From: Microcebus murinus
Lineage: Eukaryota > Chordata > Mammalia > Primates > Cheirogaleidae
DNA: 64,000 bases
NCBI RefSeq assembly: GCF_040939455.1
Contig: NC_134118.1
Location: forward strand, 77,834,680 to 77,898,679
Direction of reading: 5' to 3'
A program made the translations under genes and the position numbers. Numbering within the stretch: position 1 is the stretch's first letter; every line of letters starts with the position of its first letter. Below the pieces are notes generated by a model. That model saw only the letters and a list, made by a program, of their open reading frames with translations, searched no databases and was not told the DNA's origin. This document shows positions 23,220 through 35,394 of the stretch, piece after piece.

Positions 23220-26200
23220 GTGGACACAGCCAGATCCGCACTGCGCCCTGCCTGCCCGTCTCCAGTGGGCGAGTGGACACAGCCAGATCCGGACTGCGCA
23301 CTGCCTGCCCGTCTCCCGTGGGCGAGTGGACACAGCCAGATCCGCACTGCGCCCTGCCTGCCCGTCTCCCGTGGGTGAGTGGACACAGCCCGATCCGCAC
23401 TGCGCCCTGCCTGACCGTCTGCCGTGGGTGAGTGGACACAGCCAGATCCGCACTGCGCCCTGCCTGCCGTCTCCCGTGGGTGAGTGGACACAGCCAGATC
23501 CGCACTGCGCCCTGCCTGACCGTCTGCCGTGGGTGTGTGGACACAGCCAGATCCGCACTGCGCCCTGCCTGCCCGTCTCCCGTGGGTGAGTGGAAACAGC
23601 CAGATCCGCACTTCGCCTTGCCTGCCCGTCTCCCGTCAGTGAGTGGACACAGCCAGATCCGCACTGCGCCCTGCCTGCCCGTCTCCCGTTGGCGAGTGGA
23701 CACAGCCAGATCCGCACTGCGCCCTGCCTGCCGGTCTCCCGTGGGTGAGTGGACACAGCCAGATCCGAACTGCGCCCTGCCTGCCCGTCTGCCGTGGGCG
23801 AGTGGACACAGCCAGATCCGCACTGCGCCCTGCCTGACCGTCTGCCGTGGGAGAGTGAACACAGCCAGATCCACACTGCGCCCTGCCTGCCCGTATGCCG
23901 TGGGCGAGTGGACACAGCCAGATCCGCACTGCGCCCTGCCTGACCGTCTGCCGTGGGTGAGTGGACACAGCCAGATCCACACTGCGCCCTGCCTGCCCCT
24001 CTGCCGTGGGCGAGTGGACACAGCCAGATCCACACTGCGCCCTGCCTGTCCGTCTGCCGTGGGCGAGTGGACACAGCCAGATCCGCACTGCGCCCTACCT
24101 GACCGTCTGCCGTGGGTGAGTGGACACAGCCAGATCCGCACTGCGCCCTGCCTGACCGCCTGCCGTGGGTGAGTGGACACAGCCAGATCCGCACTGCGCG
24201 CTGCCTGCCCGTCTCCCGTGGGCGAGTGGACACAGCCAGATCCGCACTGCGCCCTGCCTGCCCTTCTGCCGTGGGTGAGTGGACACAGCCAGATCCGCAC
24301 TGCGCCCTGCCTGCCCGTCTCCCGTCGGTGAGTGGACACAGCCAGAACCGCACTGCGCCCTGCCTGCCCGTCTCCCGTGGGTGAGTGGACACAGCCAGAT
24401 CCGCACTGCGCCTTGCCTGCCCGTCTCCCGTGGGCGAGTGGACACTGCCAGATCCGCACTGCGCCCTGCCTGACCGTCTCCCGTAGGTGAGTGGACACAG
24501 CCAGATCCGCACTGCGCGCTGCCTGCCCGTCTCCCGTGGGCGAGTGGACACAGCCAGATCCGCACTGCACCCTGCCTGCCCGTCTGTCTTGGGCGAGTGG
24601 ACACAGCTAGATCCGCACTGCGCCCTGCCTGACCGTCTGCCGTCGGTGAGTAGACACAGCCAGATCCGCACTGCGCCCTGCCTGCCCATCTGCCATGGGC
24701 GAGTGGACACAGCCAGATCCGCACTGCGCACTGCCTGACCGTATGCAGTGGGTGAGTGGACACAGCCAGATCCGCACTGCGCCCTGCCTGACCGCCTGCC
24801 GTGGGTGAGTGGACACAGCCAGATCCGCACTGCGCCCTGCCTGACCGTCAGACGTGAGTGAGTGGACACAGCCAGATCCACACTGCGCCCTGCCTGCCCG
24901 TCTGCGTGGGCGAGTGGACACAGCCAGATCCGCACTGCGCCCTGCCTGACCGTCTGCCGTGGGTGAGTGGACACAGCCAGATCAGCACTGCGCCCTGCCT
25001 GACCGCCTGCCGTGGGTGAGTGGACACAGCCAGATCCGCACTGTGCCCTGCCTGCCCGTCTCCCGTGGGCGAGTGGACACAGCCAGATCCGCACTGCGCC
25101 CTGTCTGCCCTTCTGCCGTGGGTGAGTGGACACAGCCAGATCCGCACTGAGCCCTGCCTGCCCGTCTCCCGTCGGTGAGTGGACACAGCCAGATCCGCAC
25201 TGCGCCCTGCCTGCCCGTCTCCCGTGGGCGAGTGGACACTGCCAGATCCGCACTGCGCCCTGCCTGACCGTCTCCCGTAGGTGAGTGGACACAGCCAGAT
25301 CCGCACTGCGCCCTACCTGCCCGTCTCCCGTGGGTGAGTGTACACAGCCAGATCCGCACTGCACCCTGCCTGACCGTCCTTCGTGGATCAGTGGACACCG
25401 CCAGATCCGCACTGCGCCCTGCCTGCCCGTCTCCCGTGGGTGAGTGGACACAGCCAGATCCGCACTGCGCCCTGCCTGCCCGTCTCCCGTCAGTGAGTGG
25501 ACACAGCCAGATCCGCACTGCGCCATGCCTGCCCGTCTGCCGTGGGTGAGTGGACACAACCAGATCCGCACTGCGCCCTGCCTGACCGTCTGCTGTGGGT
25601 GAGTGGACACAGCCAGATCCGCACTGCGCCCTGCCTGACCGCCTGCCGTGGGTGAGTGGACATAGCCAGATCCGCACTGCGCCCTGCCTGCCCGTCTCCC
25701 GGGGTGAGTGGACACAGCCAGATCCGCACTGCGCCCTGCCTGCCCTTCTGCCGTGGGTGAGTGGACACCGCCAGATCCGCACTGCGCCCTGCCTGACCGT
25801 CTGAAGTCGGTGAGTGGACACAGCCAGATCCGCACTGCGCCCTGCCTGCCCGTCTGCCGTGGGCGAGTGGACATAGCCCGATCCGCACTGCGCCCTGCCT
25901 GACCGTCTGCCGTGGGTGAGTGGACACAGCCAGATCCGCACTGCGCCCTGCCTGCCCGTCTGCCGTGGGCGAGTGGACACTGCCAGATCCGCACTGCGCC
26001 CTGCCTGACGGTCTGCCGTGGGTGAGTAGACACAGCCAGATCCACACTGCGCCCTGCCTGCCCCTCTGCAGTGGGCGAGTGGACACAGCCAGATCCGCAC
26101 TGCGCCCTTCCTGACCGTCTCCCGTGGGTGAGTGGACACAGCCAGATCCGCACTGCGCCCTGCCTGCCCGTCTCCCGTGGGCGAGTGGACACAGCCAGAT

Positions 26201-27855
26201 CCGCACTGCGCCCTGCCTGCCCTTCTGCCGTGGGTGAGTGGACACAGCCAGATCCGCACTGCGCCCTGCCTGCCCGTCTGCCGTGGGCGAGTGGACACAG
26301 CCAGATCCGCACTGCGCCCTGCCTGCCGTCTCCCGTGGGTGAGTGGACACAGCCAAATCCGCACTTCGCCTTGCCTGCCCGTCTCCCGTCTGTGAGTGGA
26401 CACAGCCAGATCCGCACTGCGCCCTGCCTGCCCGTCTCCCGTTGGCGAGTGGACATAGCCAGATCCGCACTGCGCCCTGCCTGCCGGTCTCCCGTGGGTG
26501 AGTGGACACAGCCAGATCCGAACTGCGCCCTGCCTGCCCGTCTGCCGTGGGCGAGTGGACACAGCAAGATCCGCACTGCGCCATGCCTGACCGTCTGCCG
26601 TGGGAGAGTGAACACAGCCAGATCCACACTGCGCCCTGCCTGCCCGTCTACCGTGGGTGAGTGGACACAGCCAGATCCGCACTGCGCGCTGCATGCCCGT
26701 CTCCCGTGGGCGAGTGGAAACAGCCAGATCTGCTTTGCGCGCTGCCTGCCCGTCTGTCGTGGGCGAGTGGACACAGCCATATCCGCACTGCGCACTGCCT
26801 GCCCGTCTGCCGTGGGTGAGTGGACACAGCCAGATCCACACTGCGCCCTGCCTGCCCGTCTGCCGTGGGTGAGTGGACACAGCCAGATCCGCACTGCGCC
26901 CTGCCTGACCCTCTCCCGTGAGTGAGTGGACACAGCCAGATCGGCACTGCGCCCTGCCTGCCCGTCTCCCGTGGGTGAGTGGACAGAGACAGATCCGCAC
27001 TGCGCGCTGCCTGCCCGTCTCCCGTGGGCGAGTGGACACAGCCAGATCCGCACTGCGCGCTGCCTGCCCGTCTGCCGTGGGTGAGTGGACAGAGCCCGAT
27101 CCGCACTGCGCCCTGCCTGACCGTCTGCCGTGGGTGAGTGGACACAGCCAGATCCACACTGCGCCCTACCTGCCCGTCTGCCGTGCGTGAGTGGACACAG
27201 CCAGATCCGCACTGCTCCCTGCCTGAGAGTCTCCCGTGGGTGAGTGGACACAGCCAGATCTGCACTGAGCCCTACCTGCCCGTCTCCCGTGGGTGAGTGG
27301 ACACAGCCAGATACGCACTGCACCCTGCCTGACCGTCCTTCGTGGGTGAGTGGACACCGCCAGATCCGCACTGCGCCCTGCCTGCCCATCTGCCGTGTGC
27401 GAGTGGACACAGCCAGATCCGCACTGCGCCCTGCCTGACAGTCTGCCGTCGGTGAGTGGACACAGCCAGATCCACACTGCGCCCTGCCTGCCCGTCTGCC
27501 GTGGGTGAGTGGACACAGCCAGATCCGCACTGCGCTCTGCCTGACCGTCTGCCGTGGGTGAGTGGACACAGCCAGATCCGCACTGCGCCCTGCCTGACCG
27601 CCTGCCGTGGGTGAGTGGACACAGCCAGATCCGCACTGCGCCCTGCCTGACCGTCTGCCGTGGGTGAGTGGACACAGCCAGATCCACACTGCGCCCTGCC
27701 TGCCCCTCTGCCGTGGGCGAGTGGACACAGCCAGATCCACACTGCGCCCTGCCTGTCCGTCTGCCGTGGGCGAGTGGACACAGCCAGATCCGCACTGCGC
27801 CCTACCTGACCGTCTGCCGTGGGTGAGTGGACACAACCAGATCCGCACTGCGCCC
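22668..27855 (+). repeat. Higher-order repeat cycle 3, partial (about 98 units)
   Basis: Variant order follows cycle 2 (11176-16363) at a constant offset of 11,492 and cycle 1 (1-5189) at 22,666-22,667, so no net indel has occurred relative to cycle 2 over 5.2 kb. Correspondence stops abruptly. Cycles 1 and 2 have ACAACCAGATCC followed by a TGCCCGTCTCTCGGG unit, whereas here ACAACCAGATCC (about 27833) is followed by TGACCGCCTGCCGTGG. The remaining 6 kb of the cycle is absent. Confidence 0.88.
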
Positions 27856-30505
27856 TGCCTGACCGCCTGCCGTGGGTGAGTGGACACAGCCAGATCCGCA
27901 CTGCGCCCTGCCTGCCCGTCTCCCGTGGGCGAGTGGACACAGCCAGATCCGCACTGCGCCCTGCCTGCCCGTCTCCCGTGGGCGAGTGGACACAGCCAGA
28001 TCCGCACTGCGCCCTGCCTGCCCTTCTGCCGTGGGTGCGTGGACACAGCCAGATCCGCACTGCGCCCTGCCTGCCCGTCTCCCGTCGGTGAGTGGACAGA
28101 GCCAGATCCGCACTGCGCCCTGCCTGCCCGTCTCCCGTGGGCGAGTGGACACAGCCAGATCCGCACTGCGCCTTGCCTGCCCGTCTCCCGTGGGCGTGTG
28201 GACACTGCCAGATCCGCACTGTGCCCTGCCTGACCGTCTCCCGTAGGTGAGTGGACACAGCCAGATCCGCACTGCGCCTTGCCTGCCCGTCTCACGTGGG
28301 TGAGTGGACACAGCCTGATCCGCAATGCACCCTACCAGTCCGTCTCCCGTGGGTGAGTGGACACAGCCAGATCCGCACTGCACACTGCCTGACCGTCCTT
28401 CGTGGGTGAGTGGACACCGCCAGATCCGCACTGCGCCCTGCCTGCCCGTCTCCGTGGGTGAGTGGACACAGCCAGATCCGCACTGCGCCCTGCCTGCCCG
28501 TCTCCCGTCAGTGAGTGGACACAGCCAGATCCGCACTGCGCCCTACCTGCCCGTCTCCCGTGGGTGAGTGGACACAGCCAGATCCGCACTGCGCGCTGCC
28601 TGCCCGTCTCCCGTGGGCGAGTGGACACAGCCAGATCCACACTGCGCCCTGCCTGCCCGTCTGTCGTGGGCGAGTGGACACAGCCAGATTCGCACTGCGC
28701 CCTGCCTGACCGTCTGCCGTCGGTGAGTGGACACAGCCAGATCCACACTGCGCCCTGCCTGCCCGTCTGCCGTGGGCGAGTGGACACAGCCAGATCCGCA
28801 CTGCGCACTGCCTGACCGTCTGCCGTGGGTGAGTCGACACAGCCAGATCCGCACTGCGCCCTGCCTGACCGCCTGCCGTGGGTGAGTGGACACAGCCAGA
28901 TCCGCACTGCGACCTGCCTGCCCGTCTCCCGTGGGCGATTGGACACAGCCAGATCCGCACTGCGCCCTGCCTGCCCGTCTCCAGTGGGCGAGTGGACACA
29001 GCCAGATCCGCACTGCGCCCTGCCTGCCCGTCTGCCGTGGGCGAGTGGACACAGCCAGATCCTCACTGCGCCCTGCCTGACCGTCTGCCGTGGGTGAGTG
29101 GACACAGCCAGATCCGCACTGCGCCCTGCCTGACCGCCGGCCGTGGGTGAGTGGACACAGCCAGATCCGCACTGCGCCCTGCCTGCCCGTCACCCGTGGG
29201 CGAGAGGACACAGCCAGATCCGCACTGCGCCTTGCCTGCCCGTCTCCTGTCAGTGAGTGGACACCGCCAGATCCACACTGCGCCCTGCCTGCCCGTCTCC
29301 CGTGGGCGAGTGGACACAGCCAGATCCGCACTGCGCCCTGCCTGCCGGTCTCCCGTGGGTGAGTGGACACAGCCAGATCCGCACTGCGCCCTGCCTAACC
29401 GCCTTCCGTGGGTGAGTGGACACAGCCAGATCCGCACTGCGCGCTGCCTGCCCGTCTCCCGTGGGCGAGTGGAAACAGCCAGATCTGCTTTGCGCGCTGC
29501 CTGCCCGTCTGTCGTGGGCGATTGGACACAGCCATATCCGCACTGCGCACTGCCTGCCCGTCTGCCGTGGGTGAGTTGACACAGCCAGATCCACACTGCG
29601 CCCTGCCTGCCCGTCTGCCGTTCGTGAGTGGACACAGCCAGATCCGCACTGCGCCCTGCCTGAGAGTCTCCCGTGGGTGAGTGGACACAGCCAGATCTGC
29701 ACTGCGCCCTACCTGCCCGTCTCCCGTGGGTGAGTGGACACAGCCAGATCCGCACTGCACCCTGCCTGACCGTCCTTCGTGGGTGAGTGGACACCGCCAG
29801 ATCCGCACTGCGCCCTGCCTGCCCATCTGCCGTGTGCGAGTGGACACAGACAGATCCGCACTGCGCCCTGCCTGACCGTCTGCCGTCGGTGAGTGGACAC
29901 AGCCAGATCCACACTGCGCCCTGCCTGCCCGTCTCCCGTGGGTGAGTGGACACAGCCAGATCCGCACTGCGCCCTGCCTGCCCGTCTCCCGTCAGTGAGT
30001 GGACACAGCCAGATCCGCACTGCGCCCTGCCTGCCCGTCTCCCGTGGGTGAGTGGACACAGCCAGATCCGCACTGCGGGCTGCCTGCCCGTCTCCCGTGG
30101 GCGAGTGGACACAGCCAGATCCGCACTGCGCCCTGCCTGCCCGTCTGTCTTGGGCGAGTGGACACAGCCAGATCCGCACTGCGCCCTGCCTGACCGTCTG
30201 CCGTCGGTGGGTAGACACAGCCAGATCCACACTGCGCCCTGCCTGCCCGTCTGCCATGGGCGAGTGGACACAGCCAGATCCGCACTGCGCACTGCCTGAC
30301 CGTCTGCCATGGGCGAGTGGACACAGCCAGATCCACACTGCGCCCTGCCTGCCCGTCTGCGTGGGCGAGTGGACACAGCCAGATCCGCACTGCGCCCTGC
30401 CTGACCGTCTGCCGTGGGTGAGTGGACACAGCCAGTTCCGCACTGCGCACTGGTTGACCGTTTGCCGTCGGTGAGTGGACACAGCGAGATCCACACTGCG
30501 CCCTG
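27856..30505 (+). repeat. Mosaic region of 53-bp units, no long-range partner identified
   Basis: About 50 units of the same family, with no gene or other element. Short runs resemble parts of the 11-kb cycle: 28200-28420 resembles 7130-7290, 28450-28800 resembles 5255-5600, and 29400-29800 resembles 4000-4700. They are not in the same order. A one-base-short unit (CCCGTCTCCGTGGG) lies near 28445. The region looks like an exchange junction between the left cycles and the right half. Confidence 0.75.
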
Positions 30506-31352
30506 CCTGTCCGTCTGCGTGGGCGAGTGGACACAGCCAGATCCGCACTGCGCCCTGCCTGACCGTCTGCCGTGGGTGAGTGGACACAGCCAGATCCGCA
30601 CTGCGCCCTACCTGCTCGTCTCCCGTGGGTGAGTGGACACAGCCAGATCCGCACTGCACCCTGCCTGACCGTCCTTCGTGGATGAGTGGACACCGCCAGA
30701 TCCGCACTGCGCCCTGCCTGCCCGTCTCCCGTGGGTGAGTGGACACAGCCAGATCCGCACTGCGCCCTGCCTGCCCGTCTCCCGTCAGTGAGTGGACACA
30801 GCCAGATCCTCCCTGCGCCATGCCTGCCCGTCTGCCGTGGGCGAGTGGACACAGCCAGATCCGCACTGCGCCATGCCTGACCGTCTGCTGTGGGTGAGTG
30901 GACACAGCCAGATCCGCACTGCGCCCTGCCTGACCGCCTGCCGTGGGTGAGTGGACACAGCCAGATCCGCACTGCGCCCTGCCTGCCCGTCTCCCGGGGG
31001 CGAGTGGACACAGCCAGATCCGCACTGCGCCCTGCCTGCCCTTCTGCCGTGGGTGAGTGGACACCGCCAGATCCGCACTGCGCCCTGCCTGACCGTCTGC
31101 CGTCGGTGAGTGGACACAGCCAGATCCGCACTGCGCCCTGCCTGCCCGTCTTCCGTGGGCGAGTGGACACAGCCCGATCCGCACTGCGCCCTGCCTGACC
31201 GTCTGCCGTGGGTGAGTGGACACAGCCAGATCCGCACTGCGCCCTGCCTGCCCGTCTGCCGTGGGCGAATGGACACTGCCAGATCCGCACTGCGCCCTGC
31301 CTGACGGTCTGCCGTGGGTGAGTGGACACAGCCAGATCCACACTGCGCCCTG
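30506..31352 (+). repeat. 847-bp block, copy 1
   Basis: A 16-unit block (16 x 53 - 1), starting after a short TCTGCGTGGGCGAG junction. It contains CCTACCTGCTCG, CCTTCGTGGATGAG, CAGTGAG, GCCATGCC, GTCTGCTGTGG, CCCGGGGGCGAG, TGCCCTTCTGCC, CGTCGG, CAGCCCGATCC and TGACGGTC. The same series restarts 847 bp later, for example the GTCTGCTGTGGG unit at about 30883 and 31730. Confidence 0.78.
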
Positions 31353-32250
31353 CCTGCCCGTCTGCGTGGGCGAGTGGACACAGCCAGATCCGCACTGCGC
31401 CCTGCCTGACCGTCTGCCGTGGGTGAGTGGACACAGCCAGATCCGCACTGCGCCCTACCTGCCCGTCTCCCGTGGGTGAGTGGACACAGCCAGATCCGCA
31501 CTGCACCCTGCCTGACCGTCCTTCGTGGATGAGTGGACACCGCCAGATCCGCACTGCGCCCTGCCTGCCCGTCTCCCGTGGGTGAGTGGACACAGCCAGA
31601 TCCGCACTGCGCCCTGCCTGCCCGTCTCCCGTCAGTGAGTGGACACAGCCAGATCCGCACTGCGCCATGCCTGCCCGTCTGCCGTGGGCGAGTGGACACA
31701 GCCAGATCCGCACTGCGCCCTGCCTGACCGTCTGCTGTGGGTGAGTGGACACAGCCAGATCCGCACTGCGCCCTGCCTGACCGCCTGCCGTGGGTAAGTG
31801 GACACAGCCAGATCCGCACTGCGCCCTGCCTGCTCGTCTCCCGGGGGCGAGTGGACACAGCCAGATCCGCACTGCGCCCTGCCTGCCCTTCTGCCGTGGG
31901 TGATTGGACACCGCCAGATCCGCAGTGCGCCCTGCCTGACCGTCTGCCGTCGGTGAGTGGACACAGCCAGATCCGCACTGCGCCCTGCCTGCCCTTCTGC
32001 CGTGGGTGAGTGGACACAGCCAGATCCGCACTGCACCCAGCCTGACCGTCCTTCGTGGGTGAGTGGACACCGCCTGATCCGCACTGCGCCCTGCCTGCCC
32101 GTCTCCCGTGGGTGAGTGGCACAGCCAGATCCGCACTGCGCCCTGCCTGACCGCCTGCCGTGGGTGAGTGGACACAGCCAGATCCGCACTGCGCCCTGCC
32201 TGACCGTCAGCCGTGGGTGAGTGGACACAGCCAGATCCACACTGCGCCCT
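31353..32250 (+). repeat. About 899-bp block, copy 2
   Basis: Starts like the 847-bp block, but after the CGTCGGTGAG unit (about 31950) it switches to TGCCCTTCTGCC, CACCCAGCCTGACC and a GTGAGTGGCACAGCC unit missing one base (about 32112). Its spacing to the next block is 899 bp. It belongs to the 6,249-bp spaced duplication, with its counterpart near 37683-38499. Confidence 0.75.
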
Positions 32251-34080
32251 GCCTGCCCGTCTGCGTGGGCGAGTGGACACAGCCAGATCCGCACTGCGCC
32301 CTGCCTGACCGTCTGCCGTGGGTGAGTGGACACAGCCAGATCCGCACTGCGCCCTACCTGCCCGTCTCCTGTGGGTGAGTGGACACAGCCAGATCCGCAC
32401 TGCACCCTGCCTGACCGTCCTTCGTGGATGAGTGGACACCGCCTGATCCGCACTGCGCCCTGCCTGCCCGTCTCCCGAGGGTGAGTGGACACAGCCAGAT
32501 CCGCACTGCGCCCTGCCTGCCCGTCTCCCGTCAGTGAGTGGACACAGCCAGATCCGCCCTGCGCCATGCCTGCCCGTCTGCCGTGGGCGAGTGGACACAG
32601 CCAGATCCGCACTGCGCCCTGCCTGACCGTCTGCTGTGGGTGAGTGGACACAGCCAGATCCGCACTGCGCCCTGCCTGACCGCCTGCCGTGGGTGAGTGG
32701 ACACAGCCAGATCCGCACTGCGCCCTGCCTGCCCGTCTCCCGGGGGCGAGTGGACACAGCCAGATCCGCACTGCGCACTGCCTGCCCTTCTGCCGTGGGT
32801 GAGTGGACACCGCCAGATCCGCACTGCGCCCTGCCTGACCGTCTGCCGTCGGTGAGTGGACACAGCCAGATCCGCACTGCGCCCTGCCTGCCCGTCTGCC
32901 GTGGGCGAGTGGACACAGCCCGATCCGCACTGCGCCCTGCCTGACCGTCCGCCGTGGGTGAGTGGACACAGCCAGATCCGCACTGCGCCCTGCCTGCCCG
33001 TCTGTCGTGGGCGAGTGGACACTGCCAGATCCGCACTGCGCCCTGCCTGACGGTCTGCCGTGGGTGAGTGGACACAGCCAGATCCACACTGCGCCCTGCC
33101 TGCCCCTCTGCCGTGGGCGAGTGGACACAGCCAGATCCGCACTGCGCCCTTCCTGACCGTCTGCCGTGGGTGAGTGGACACAGCCAGATCCGCACTGCGC
33201 CCTGCCTGCCCGTCTCCCGTGGGCGAGTGGACACAGCCAGATCCGCACTGCGCCCTGCCTGCCCGTCTCCAGTGGGCGAGTGGACACAGCCAGATCCGGA
33301 CTGCGCCCTGCCTGCCCGTCTGCCGTGGGCGAGTGGACACAGCCAGATCCGCACTGCGCCCTGCCTGACCATCTGCCGTGTGTGAGTGGACACAGCCAGA
33401 TCCGCACTGCGCCCTGCCTGACCGCCTGCCGTGTGTGAGTGGACACAGCCAGATCCGCACTGTGCCCTGCCTGCCCGTCAACCGTGGGCGAGTGGACACA
33501 GCCAGATCCGCACTGCGCCCTGCCTGACCGCCTGCCGTGGGTGAGTGGACACAGCCAGATCCGCACTGCGCCTTGCCTGCCCGTCTCCCGTGGGCGAGTG
33601 GACACAGCCAGATCCGCACTGCGCCCTGCCTGCCCTTCTGCCGTGGGTGAGTGGACACTGCCCGATCCGCACTGTGCCCTGCCTGACCGTCTGCCGTGGG
33701 TGAGTGGACACAGCCAGATCCGCACTGCGCCCTGCCTGCCGTCTCCCGTGGGTGAGTGGACACAGCCAGATCCGCACTGCGCCCTGCCTGACCGTCTGCC
33801 GTGGGTGAGTGGACACAGCCAGATCCGCACTGCGCCCTGCCTGCCCGTCTCCCGTGGGTGAGTGGACACAGCCAGATCCGCACTGCGCCTTGCCTGCCCG
33901 TCTCCCGTCAGTGAGTGGACACAGCCAGATCCGCACTGCGCCCTGCCTGCCCGTCTCCCGTTGGCGAGTGGACACAGCCAGATCCGCACTGCGCCCTGCC
34001 TGCCGGTCTCCCGTGGGTGAGTGGACACAGCCAGATCCGAACTGCGCCCTGCCTGCCCGTCTGCCGTGGGCGAGTGGACA
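31430..34080 (+). repeat. 2.65-kb duplication, copy 1 (partner 6,249 bp downstream)
   Basis: Unit variants match 37679-40329 at a constant offset of 6,249, with scattered substitutions (for example CCTCCTTCG/CTTTCG-type differences near 32420/38668). Shared rare features are the GTGGCACAGCC unit (32112/38361), GTCAACCGTGG (about 33477/39726) and TGCCTGCCGTC (about 33733/39982). The constant offset means no net indel in 2.65 kb. It ends where GTGGACACAG/GTGGAAACAG and then TGACCGTC/TGACCATCAGCC diverge. Edges are approximate. Confidence 0.85.
32251..33160 (+). repeat. About 900-bp block, copy 3
   Basis: Third block of the series, with complete variant order through CCCCTCTGCC and CCTTCCTGACCG. 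Private changes include TCTCCCGAGGG near 32471, CCGCCCTGCGCC near 32555 and GTCCGCCGTGG near 32947. The same private changes recur near 38720, 38804 and 39196. Confidence 0.75.
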
Positions 34081-34603
34081 CAGCCAGATCCGCAGTGCGC
34101 CCTGCCTGACCGTCTGCCGTGGGAGAGTGAACACAGCCAGATCCACTTTGCGCCCTGCCTGCCCGTCTGCCGTGGGCGAGTGGACACAGCCAGATCCGCA
34201 CTGCGCCCTGCCTGACCGTCTGCCGTGGGTGAGTGGACACAGCCAGATCCGCACTGCGCCCTGCCTAACCGCCTTCCGTGGGTGAGTGGACACATCCAAA
34301 TCCGCACTGCGCGCTGCCTGCCCGTCTCCCGTGGGTGAGTGGAAACAGCCAGATCTGCTTTGCGCGCTGCCTGCCCGTCTGTCGTGGGCGAGTGGACACA
34401 GCCATATCCGCACTGCCCACTGCCTGCCCGTCTGCCGTGGGTGAGTGGACACAGCCAGATCCACACTGCGCCCTGCCTGCCCGTCTGCCGTGGGTGAGTG
34501 GACATAGCCTGATCCGCACTGCGCCCTGCCTGCCCGTCTCCCGTGGGTGAGTGGACAGAGACAGATCCGCACTGCGCGCTGCCTGCCCGTCTCCCGTGGG
34601 CGA
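33915..34603 (+). repeat. 689-bp tandem duplication, copy 1
   Basis: Exactly 13 units, followed directly by a copy that appears identical. Rare markers in both are CGCAGTGCGCC, CCACTTTGCGCC, GTGAACACAG, CCTAACCGCCTTCC, ACACATCCAAATCC, the CTGCTTTGCGCG unit, CACTGCCCACTGCC and ACATAGCCTGATCC. No mismatch was noticed, so the event is probably recent. Confidence 0.88.
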
Positions 34604-35292
34604 GTGGACACAGCCAGATCCGCACTGCGCCCTGCCTGCCCGTCTCCCGTTGGCGAGTGGACACAGCCAGATCCGCACTGCGCCCTGCCTGCCGGTCTCC
34701 CGTGGGTGAGTGGACACAGCCAGATCCGAACTGCGCCCTGCCTGCCCGTCTGCCGTGGGCGAGTGGACACAGCCAGATCCGCAGTGCGCCCTGCCTGACC
34801 GTCTGCCGTGGGAGAGTGAACACAGCCAGATCCACTTTGCGCCCTGCCTGCCCGTCTGCCGTGGGCGAGTGGACACAGCCAGATCCGCACTGCGCCCTGC
34901 CTGACCGTCTGCCGTGGGTGAGTGGACACAGCCAGATCCGCACTGCGCCCTGCCTAACCGCCTTCCGTGGGTGAGTGGACACATCCAAATCCGCACTGCG
35001 CGCTGCCTGCCCGTCTCCCGTGGGTGAGTGGAAACAGCCAGATCTGCTTTGCGCGCTGCCTGCCCGTCTGTCGTGGGCGAGTGGACACAGCCATATCCGC
35101 ACTGCCCACTGCCTGCCCGTCTGCCGTGGGTGAGTGGACACAGCCAGATCCACACTGCGCCCTGCCTGCCCGTCTGCCGTGGGTGAGTGGACATAGCCTG
35201 ATCCGCACTGCGCCCTGCCTGCCCGTCTCCCGTGGGTGAGTGGACAGAGACAGATCCGCACTGCGCGCTGCCTGCCCGTCTCCCGTGGGCGA
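34604..35292 (+). repeat. 689-bp tandem duplication, copy 2
   Basis: Direct tandem copy of 33915-34603. The left junction is where the GTGGACAGAGACAG unit (34547) is followed by a CGTTGGCGAG unit instead of the GCGCGCTGCC type that follows the same unit at 35236. Confidence 0.87.
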
Positions 35293-35394
35293 GTGGACAC
35301 AGCCAGATCCGCACTGCGCGCTGCCTGCCCGTCTGCCGTGGGTGAGTGGACACAGCCAGATCCGCACTGCGCCCTGCCTGCCCGTCTCCCGTGG
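35236..35394 (+). repeat. 159-bp (3-unit) tandem duplication, copy 1
   Basis: Three units, starting GTGAGTGGACAGAGACAG, are repeated at once at 35395-35553. No difference was noticed between the copies. Because 159 is 3 x 53, the frame is preserved for any reading. Confidence 0.88.

Noticed and set aside
33915..35292. Treating the identical 689-bp pair, or the 11-kb cycles, as simple assembly errors
   Set aside because: It cannot be excluded, but cycles 1 and 2 differ by several independent indels and many substitutions, which duplicated contig sequence would not show. The 689-bp pair remains open and is listed as a finding.
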